Both the position numbers and the translations under genes were made by a program. 64,000 nucleotides of DNA, from the NCBI GenBank assembly GCA_001051155.2, contig JYIP02000006.1:1922001-1986000 (forward strand), in the 5' to 3' direction. Below the pieces are notes generated by a model, which was given only the letters and a program-made list of their open reading frames with translations, did not search any database and was not told the origin of the DNA. Source of the DNA: Chrysoporthe austroafricana (taxonomy: Eukaryota; Ascomycota; Sordariomycetes; Diaporthales; Cryphonectriaceae). Positions 57,101-64,000 of the stretch are shown piece after piece; position 1 is the stretch's first letter; each line of letters begins with the position of its first letter.

Positions 57101-58950
57101 GTTTCTATATCCTTAATAGGAAATAAAAACGGTTTATACAAGCCGAAATTATAATTATGCTTCCTGTTACGTGCTTGCTATTCCTAATAATTCTAATAAT
57201 TAACGAAACGGAATTTGGGAATTAAAACTGTATTAAAAAAGGTCTGGAACCGGAAGAATAACCAATATATTATAATATAAGGATTATCATTAACGTTCTA
57301 ATATACGAGCTTGAATTTCTTTTCAAATAGCGATATTATTAGCCATTCTATATATCGTAGCAAATAGCATATCTAATTGTCCTAATAAAAATTAGTATAG
57401 CTAAATATCAGGAAAAAGGAAAGGCAGCCCGGAGTATTTATAATAATATCCAGCTATTTACGCTTATTGGATTAGAAAAGGCGGGTATTAGCTAGCTTAT
57501 AAGCATTATGAACGATCGAATTAAATAATGCATCCGTTTTAGCCTTGCGTTCAAAACGGCTAGCTAGAAGCTCGCGAAGCTTATTTGCAGTAAAAGGCTT
57601 ATCGCTATCAGAATATAGCTTGCGTATATAAAAAGCGCTATTTTCTAGGATCCTCTTTCTTATTTGGCAATTGAATACGTAAAAGGCAAAACGAAAATGG
57701 GCTGCAAAACGGCCGTCCTTATATTTAAGGACATATATAATAATTTTATTTTCTATAGCCGTTTATAACCGCAATTATAACGGATCGCTTTCGCTTATAA
57801 GAAATAATATAAGAAAAGAGCTAGAATAAAAGAGAATAAAAAGACTTAGCTTATTAAAAAGGGTAAACTGGAAAGTAAGCGTTTCTATTTGATTTGCAGC
57901 GGCAAAGGCTTCCTTAAATTAAGCGCTAGCCTGAAATTGCTGCTAAATCTAAGCGATTTTAGACTAATTAGCAAGAAAATTAGAAATAGCGAATATCAAA
58001 ATCTAATTAATTGCCGTAACCAGATTAGCATTGCTAATATTTTCGTTAAATTGTATATTAGCATTATCAAAACGGATAGGCAGCTTATCGAGAATAATAT
58101 TGTTTTCTAATAGCTAGCTTAAATTTTTTTCAAAGATCTATATGCTGCTATTATTATAAAAAGGGTAATTGGCAATCAGATATCGGAATTATATCGATAT
58201 AGCATGCTTACGAATTCTATATTCCTTAATAAGTATATTTCGGAAACGATCGTAATTAAATATAATTACGATAATATCAAATTGTAACGGAAAGAGAAAG
58301 AAGATGCAATATACTTTAGCTATATCCCGGAAAAAGTGACAAATGTATTCCGAATATCAATATTAAGCGTTACGGATATAACGAATCTCGAAAGCAATAT
58401 AAATTTTCGAGATTAGTATTTTTTCGGCTTGAGAAAGGCGAGGAAGGTTTGTTAGGATATTGCCAAAATTTATATAGTTTTTAGCAGAAAAGAAATAAAC
58501 TTAAGAAAGATTAGAATCCTTATTATAGCATTTGGCGCAAATACTTTAAGATAAGTTTATATCGAATTAATATTCTTTATAACGATTGCAAATAGATAGC
58601 TTTTTCTTATATAATATCTTATAAAACTAGCCGAAAAGTTCTTTATTAATATTGCTTATAGTATCTATTTATAATGCGATATATCGTTTAGCAGCCGATA
58701 CGCTATCAGGAAAGGGTTATTAAGGATTAAGAGAAGTAAAGTTATTATTTAGCCGTTACTTTCGAACTTCTTGCGAAATAGCAGCTGCAGCTTAGCAAGC
58801 TATTATAGAAGCAATACGGCTGCTAAAGAACGGAAAGCCTAATAGCAAAGGAGAATAGGGAGACAGGTTAAAAGGGTTCGAAAAATGGCTAGCCAGAAAG
58901 CTATAAGGATTGCAAGAGCTTAATACTAGCAATAATAACCTCGAAAATCC
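54115..58950 (-). pseudogene. Decayed Helitron Rep/Pif1 helicase frame
   Basis: Minus-strand reading with many TAA/TAG stops, most at places where Gln is expected (CAA/CAG changed by RIP), plus some at Trp. Recognisable pieces: SICAKCYNKDSNLSQ near 58500-58550 (zinc-type Cys pair; a second Cys pair is damaged to CNRY), YWLFFRFQTFFNTVLIPKF near 57205-57290 (Helitron-like N domain), SKSFIIKILSKAL near 55465-55505 (end of the Walker A loop, whose glycines are changed), QFLLFISYIIIIYKLQGFII near 54330-54390 (Pif1 helicase motif with His and Ser lost to RIP), and LDSILFEQPFGF near 54220 in the conserved tail. The stop is at 54117-54115. It cannot make a functional protein. Position of the original start is uncertain. 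Confidence 0.75.
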
Positions 58951-58959
58951 TCTATTAGA

Positions 58960-59870
58960 CTAATTGAAATATAATTAATAAAATTAGCATTTGCAGCAAA
59001 TTTCCTTTTCGTATTGTTTAAGCTCGATATCGATATATAGCTCGTTTCTTATTATAACGAAATTAATACGTAGCGTTTCGTAATTGCTTTAGCAATATTA
59101 TTTTAGCTTTATAGCGAAATCGAAATCGGTTATTTAAATATTATATTATTAGCAGATTAGACTATAAATTTTAACTTGGGCTATATTTATTCGATAATAT
59201 TAAGTACGAAAGATATAGCAAATGCTATATTCGAAATAAGCAAGTTAAGCTTAAGCTGAAAAAAAGTCAGGATATTGCGAATCGTCTTTATTGCTAAAGA
59301 AAGTAGTATTGCTATTATCAAATTCCTCTTACAAAAGAAGGATATAAGTCTTGCATTATCGTATTTAAAGCTGTAGCTTTTCGATAATAGAAGCTTAAGA
59401 GTAAGCTTCGCTATAGCAAGCTTAAATACGATAGCATTACTGAATTACGGCAAGCTTATACCTGGCAGCAGCCATATCAGATATATTTTCAGAATTAATG
59501 CCTTGCCGAAAAAAGCAATTATACTTATTTTCTTCTTGCTAGCTATAATAATAAGGAAAAACGTAAGGAATAATAAAAGCAAAAGAAGAGGTATAAAGTA
59601 TATTTTGGCTTAAGATAAGCATGCCTAGCTGTATTTCAGGAAAAAGCAAAGGCTGCTCTTGCTAATTTTGCGATACCGAAAGAGCAAGTCGAATGGGAAT
59701 ACCGAAAGCAAGATCCAGCATTGCAGAAAGCACTAGCTAAAGAAATTGCTAGCTTGATAATAGCTGGCCTGATAATAACTAGCCTGATAATGGCTGGCCT
59801 AATAATAGCTAGCCTAACGATAGCTGGCTTAATAATAGCTGGTTTGATCGGCAAGCTTATCGTATAGCCT
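58960..59870 (+). pseudogene. Decayed plus-strand frame beside the Helitron
   Basis: A second RIP-damaged frame runs divergently from the Helitron frame. Its stops are again of TAA/TAG type. It contains a basic segment (NKQVKLKLKKSQDI), a possible zinc-finger-like C-x-x-Q...C stretch and a cleaner end, EKAKAALANFAIPKEQVEWE followed by QDPALQKALAKEIA, which leads into a pentapeptide-type repeat. I do not recognise the family. It might be an accessory ORF of the Helitron or captured host sequence. Confidence 0.4.
59749..59850 (+). repeat. 15-bp tandem repeat, about seven units
   Basis: Units of the type CTGGCCTGATAATAG repeat every 15 bp without loss of register. On the plus strand they encode a hydrophobic pentapeptide repeat (LIIAG-like) at the end of the decayed frame. 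Confidence 0.85.
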
Positions 59871-60163
59871 CGTAATAGGCTTGCACGCAGCCGCGATAAC
59901 GATTAGTAGCAAGAGAGGCCCAGTCGATAGAAGCCTTCTAAGACGAATAGCGGCGGTACTATCGTAAGCTCTGGTCGAGAAATTATAGAGGGATAGGTAG
60001 CTGAATACCCCGTCCTCTGCTATAGCGAGGCGCTGCAAATATCGCGATAACTTGGGAACGTTAGCTTTTGATCGTAAATAGCATTTTATGCTATACTATA
60101 CCTGATTCGCTTCCTTGAAGTATTAATAGCAATAGAAAAGGATGGCAATAGTTAATACAGAAG

Positions 60164-60200
60164 CGTTTTGGTATTTTGGTATTTTGGTATTTTGATATGG
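60164..60200. repeat. (TATTTTGG)n short tandem repeat
   Basis: About four copies of an 8-bp unit just before the C-rich palindrome. Confidence 0.85.
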
Positions 60201-60228
60201 AAATCGAATTTCAGAAGGTCTATAGCGA

Positions 60229-60285
60229 ATTCCCAGGGGGAGACCCCCTGGACCCCCCCCCAAAACCCCCGGACCCCTGCAGGAC
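60229..60285. repeat. C/G-rich palindrome at element edge
   Basis: CCCAGGGGGAGACCCCCTGG can form a tight hairpin and is followed by long C runs. It stands out in AT-rich surroundings and lies between the decayed frames and the P450 gene, where the Helitron 5' end is expected. A second hairpin-capable stretch, GATTCG...CGAATC, lies at about 60388-60415. Confidence 0.55.
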
Positions 60286-60549
60286 CCTAACCCTTCCCCG
60301 GAACGAATAGTCCGGACCAATCATTAAATGGGTATATGCCAAGCCTGGTCCGTCGTGCCTAAAGTCCTGGGGGATCTCTCTTAAGTTGATTCGTTTCGAA
60401 GCGAACGAGCGAATCATTAGTTGAAAGCTCACTATAGGCGAAGCTTTGCTGAAAAATCTACAGAAAATTGCAGTGTTTATTACAACAACATGCGATCTGA
60501 AAACATGCGATCTGAAGCTATTTAGCTTGTAAATACTTTGTTTAACCTT

Positions 60550-62109
60550 TCAATACCGCTTTTTAATCTTTACAAAAAGTGGTGGTTTCTGCCAGATTGC
60601 CCAGGACTTGTGGCTTGAGTACGGCGTGGTCCACTCAGAGCACGATGACTCCAACTCTAGATCGAATTCCCAGAGAAGACGCGCGATGATAAGCCGCATC
60701 TCATTGTACGCTAAGTGTTTACCGACGCAGTTTCTTGGGCCATACGAAAATGGCTGGACTGCATCTCGCTTGTCATGGAAGAATGGAGACGAGGGTTCCC
60801 GGGTTTCCTCAGGAAGCCATCTCTCGGGGATGAAAGTCTCGGGATATGCGAAGTTCGAAGGCGACAGCCCTGCAGACGATTGGTGGACTCCAACACGAGT
60901 CTATTACAGAAAGTCAGCAATCACCAATTTGTAAGCTTTGCGGAAGAGAGGGGTTAAGTATAAATACTTACACCCGGAGGGACGTATAAGCCGTCTATAT
61001 ACACTAGCTCCTCCGTATTAGGAACGATCCTCTCGAGTAAGGCTGGGACTGGGGGGTACAGCCTAAACGTTTCGTTGAGCACGGCCAGCAGGTAGGGCAG
61101 GCGAGCGGTGGCATTGATGAATGTGATGTCGGTTGCCGACTGGAAGGCATCTCGCACTTCCTCCACAGCTTGTTTGTGTGCATCAGGCGTCGCCAAAAGG
61201 TAGAATATACAAGCCGTCATGAGCGTTGCGGTAGTGTCGCTACCGGCCACGAACAGGGTGTTCGAGTTGGTGACTATCTCATTCATAGACTGGATGCTCT
61301 TCTCGTCTTTTCCGCGCAGCAGCCCTTGCATGAAATCTTTGCGGTCCGCCAGCGCGTTGTTCGCAACTCGCCGGTCTACAGCCATCTTCGTATACTTGAG
61401 CTGGTCCTGGAAACCATTCTCCACGTCTCGTGCAACAAAAGGCAAGATCATCCAGCTCAGTGGGCCCAGCAAAGCGTTGAGGTCAAAGATCTTCTTGCCT
61501 CTCTCGATGAATAGGAGGACTGACGTGACCACATGATGGAGCTCATTGTTGTCAAGGCCCCCGAGGAACTCGCCAAAGGTTAGGTCGCCAATGATGTCGA
61601 ATGACGCGATATGGAACCACCTGCCCCAGCTTGTTGACGTAGTCATGGACGATAGGCTCCTGCTCCGCCAATGCCCTGGGGGAGAAAGCGTGTGCGACCC
61701 CACGGCGGATTCGGGCATGGTTCTCATCATCGGCAGTGAGGATGTTTGCATGTGCGTCAACTTGCTTGTTGGCAAAGTACTTGGGGAACTGCTTGTGTCC
61801 GTGGCCGTAGATAGCTTTCCAAGCTTCACCGGTTCTGAACGATACTGAATTTGGGCCATACCGCACCACGTCGCCGTATTTTTGGTGGAACCGCCGAATG
61901 TCTTGGTCAAGGACACCCAGTAAACTTTTTATCTTAAGTATTACGAGGAAGATAATCCAGAGCCTGGGTCCCGGCGCACCATGCAGCGGGTGGAAAAAGG
62001 CATTGTATATACCTTGAGCAAGGTAGTATAAAAGCCATAATGTTAAAACAAAGATTGGAATAAAAGCATATTTCTCGGTGCTATCGAGGAAGCAAGAGTT
62101 CAAAGTCAT
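60550..62109 (-). pseudogene. Cytochrome P450 gene with internal deletion/frameshift
   Basis: On the complement, a start at 62109 begins with a membrane anchor (FIPIFVLTLWLLYYLAQGIY) and the P450 Pro-rich hinge (HPLHGAPGPRLW). This first frame runs to EQEPIVHDYVNKLGQ near 61630, then the homology continues in another frame at RWFHIASFDIIGDLTFGEF. No intron signals span the gap and about 10-15 residues expected between these blocks are missing, so a small deletion with frameshift is likely. Downstream the I-helix (FVAGSDTTATL), the ExxR motif (LNETFRLYPP) and, after an intron at 60971-60901, PERW and the haem-binding FSYGPRNCVGK are all intact, ending at 60550. The family resembles fungal secondary-metabolism P450s (isotrichodermin 15-hydroxylase-like). 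One sequencing or assembly error is the alternative explanation. The gene abuts the Helitron. Confidence 0.8.
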
Positions 62110-62620
62110 AGTAGGTATAGTTTGTGAACCACTGCGAGTGAAGTTTTTCTTTTAATATAAAGAGTCAAAGGGGATACAAGGGATATGAGAGCGTGTGAGC
62201 TGAACCTAAAAACCCTCTTCTTCTGTTTTGTTTGCCGCGCTATAGCTCTGTCAGGTCTATATACTTCAATGCTTTTCTGACATTCGCACTCGTATTATCT
62301 ATAATGCAGTCCATGCATTAGCGTTGTATGATGGCTGTTTCAGAGCGGAGTCCTTGTGAACCACCCCAAGCTAGAGTACGTGCATACAAGCCGTATCTGA
62401 AAGAGCGCCGGATTATGAGTTCTCACAAGTTTCTAGCGGTCTGTTCTAAGCAGAGTAGAGAGCCGAGTTCCGTATGACCACATATGCAACCTCAATCTAC
62501 TAGCCGAAAGTAACTTAATAGTGTTCTATATTAATTGTCAAGCAATTTTACTGACCGCATTTTCTATAAATATAGCATGCTGTGCTTTAGTAAAGCGGTC
62601 TGGTTTTGAAATACGGAACT
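62110..62620. other. Upstream region of the P450 gene
   Basis: About 510 bp, AT-rich, no gene seen; it should contain the original P450 promoter. Confidence 0.45.
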
Positions 62621-62744
62621 CGGGCTCTATCAATGTCCCGAAACTGAAGCCGGATGGCAATCGGGCTCTATGTATGTCCCGAAACTGAAGCCGGATGGCA
62701 ATCGGGCTCAATCTACGTCCCGAAGCTAAATCCCGATGCTCAAT
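62621..62744. repeat. 41-bp tandem repeat, three copies
   Basis: Copies start at 62621, 62662 and 62703 with CGGGCTC; the first two are almost identical and the third is diverged. A 14-bp duplication (CATGTTATAATT) follows at about 62747-62772. Confidence 0.9.
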
Positions 62745-62925
62745 CCATGTTATAATTCATGTTATAATTCATTCAATATGCAGATTACGAAACAACGTCT
62801 TATAACCTATCCAATATGCAGGTCACAGAACAGTAGTATCCCAAGGAACGAAGCAGTGGATAAACTGGCGAACTCGGTATTGGACCCTCGAAGCATAGGA
62901 TCTAAGCTGAAGAAACACCAGCTAT
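62745..62925 (+). pseudogene. Possible LINE RNase H remnant
   Basis: A short frame contains SSIPRNEAVDKLANSVLDP, which resembles the C-terminal I-P-G-N-E-x-A-D-x-L-A motif of RNase H domains found in fungal Tad-type LINEs. Surrounding sequence has stops and no other retrotransposon motif that I can recognise. Weak support. Confidence 0.4.
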
Positions 62926-64000
62926 AATCTCATAAGCTAAAAGAACCAGCAAATACAAAAAGAACAGTCTCTTTGACCATTCAGTAATTGATAAGCTAAT
63001 CAGACAGTTACTAGAAATAGGGCTTCGGGTTCGAAACGAAACTGCCAATGCTATAGTAGCAAGTAAAGTAGTCTTCAAGACTTAGAGATAGATTCTAAAA
63101 CTTCGTATCATTATAAGCATATTGAACCAGAATTCGGGCCCTTTGCACAATAGGATAGATGTCAGAGCAACGAGCAAGGGCCCTAGTGCCCTATCGATCC
63201 AAGCATGCTTAAGTCAGAAGAACGACGACAAACTAGGGCTAATGAAGCACAGAATCAGAGTGTAAAGCCTGCTCTAGAACTAATCAGTTAGCTCAAAATT
63301 TACGAAAAGAAAGCAAGAAGTATATTGTTATTCTATATTTGCAAAAAAGTAAAATAAAAGGGTGAGTGGTCCTTTCATACGGTGCGGCGGCTTAAGGCCT
63401 ATACATCCCTGGTTCTGTAGCATACTACACTTATCCTAGCTACAATAAGCGTTGCGATAATAACGCAAAGTTGGAAAATTATTCCTGAAGTTTTAGTAAC
63501 TAACTAACTAAAGACTAATTCTAGTTAATCCTAATTTTCTTAACCAGTATTAAAATTTCTCTTAATTAATTTAATTAGCTTCCTCAGTAACTAAAATCAA
63601 CTGAAAATACTAAAACTTTTTAAAAATATATATTAAGAGCTATAAGACTCGGTCAAGTTCATGGGCTGAACATACGCAGCGAGATCAGAGCTAGAGAGCA
63701 ATACAGAAGCAAGCGAACTAAGCCATTGTAGCAAATCTTGAAAAAGAGAAAGCGCAACCAAGACTGCCTAGTAGCGAAAACAGAACGGGGGAACAGCGCA
63801 ATGTTGTGGTGGGCAGTGCAAGGGCCTAGGACCGGGGACACCCCCTCCTACTTGGCCCTATATTAAGTATTAGATAGACCTTTAACTTCAGCCCCTCCTA
63901 CACTCGAAAGAGAACAACAGACACAACACGTTCTTTCCTCTACATACCTGACCAGTTGCGAAGCATCGTCGAAATACTGAAATTCCGTCTGCTAGTCGTG
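62926..64000. other. AT-rich repeat-like region and right edge
   Basis: No supported gene. The sequence is AT-rich to about 63640. The last 150 bp becomes C/A/T-rich (CACTCGAAAGAGAACAACAG) with a TATATTAAG element at about 63860, resembling a promoter and leader of a gene beyond the window. Confidence 0.35.

Larger units (their letters stand above)
53423..60470 (-). mobile_element. RIP-mutated Helitron (rolling-circle transposon) relic
   Basis: The whole block is TA-rich, poor in CpA but still containing CpG, as expected from RIP. Read on the minus strand, one frame from about 58950 down to 54115 carries Helitron landmarks in the correct order. These are an N-terminal Cys-pair region near 58500-58600, a Helitron-like N domain near 57200-57290, a degraded Walker A region near 55480-55525, and a Pif1-type C-terminal helicase motif near 54330-54390. 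The length, about 1,600 codons, fits fungal Helitrons. True ends (5' TC, 3' CTRR with hairpin, insertion between A and T) could not be fixed, so the limits given are estimates. The tandem repeats at 53.4-54.0 kb and the C-rich palindrome near 60.2 kb lie inside or at these limits. Confidence 0.75.

Noticed and set aside
57889..58110. 73-codon plus-strand frame
   Set aside because: Lies antisense to the decayed Helitron frame; Ile/Leu/Asn-rich translation typical of AT-rich DNA.

Overview
The window comes from a filamentous ascomycete (Pezizomycotina, most likely a Sordariomycete). Genes carry short introns (about 45-105 nt) with GTAAGT/GTATGT-like donors, CTGAC/CTAAC branch sites and CAG/TAG acceptors. 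Coding DNA is GC-rich with C/G-ending codons. The right part holds a TA-rich, CpA-poor transposon relic whose in-frame stops fall where glutamine codons are expected, the signature of repeat-induced point mutation (RIP). Exon structures below were joined by hand from splice signals and reading-frame continuity.

Left part (0-10 kb): a small SANT/Myb-like protein; Vps68-like membrane protein; farnesyl diphosphate synthase (ERG20) divergent from the APC/C subunit CDC23/APC8; a doubtful ORF in a 2.2 kb gap; and a Ser/Thr-rich GPI-type surface protein. Then comes a gene-poor stretch of about 8 kb (10.1-18.2 kb) ending in a strong-looking TATA promoter before a small secreted protein gene.

Middle (20-51 kb): a fused HyuA-type hydantoinase/oxoprolinase + DUF917 protein is divergent from an NCS1 permease, a plausible uptake-and-hydrolysis pair. 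A dense housekeeping block follows: VPS54 (GARP tethering), MCM5 (replication helicase), an acyl-CoA-synthetase-like protein lacking the AMP-binding signature, POM34 (nuclear pore), HID1, an epoxide-hydrolase-fold protein lacking its catalytic motifs, SPC3 (signal peptidase) and XRN1 (5'-3' exoribonuclease).

Right part (53-64 kb): a GC-rich foldback, 17-bp and higher-order tandem repeats, and a heavily mutated Helitron on the minus strand (decayed Rep/helicase frame about 54.1-58.95 kb, with recognisable N-terminal Cys pairs, Helitron-like N domain, Walker A region and Pif1-type C-terminal helicase motif). A second decayed plus-strand frame lies at 59.0-59.9 kb. A cytochrome P450 gene that is intact except for one small deletion/frameshift abuts the element. 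The last 2 kb hold 41-bp tandem repeats and a likely LINE RNase H scrap.

The items most worth a second look are the two catalytically stripped enzyme-fold proteins, the HyuA-DUF917/NCS1 pair, the E2F/MBF-like sites before MCM5, and the Helitron/P450 junction.
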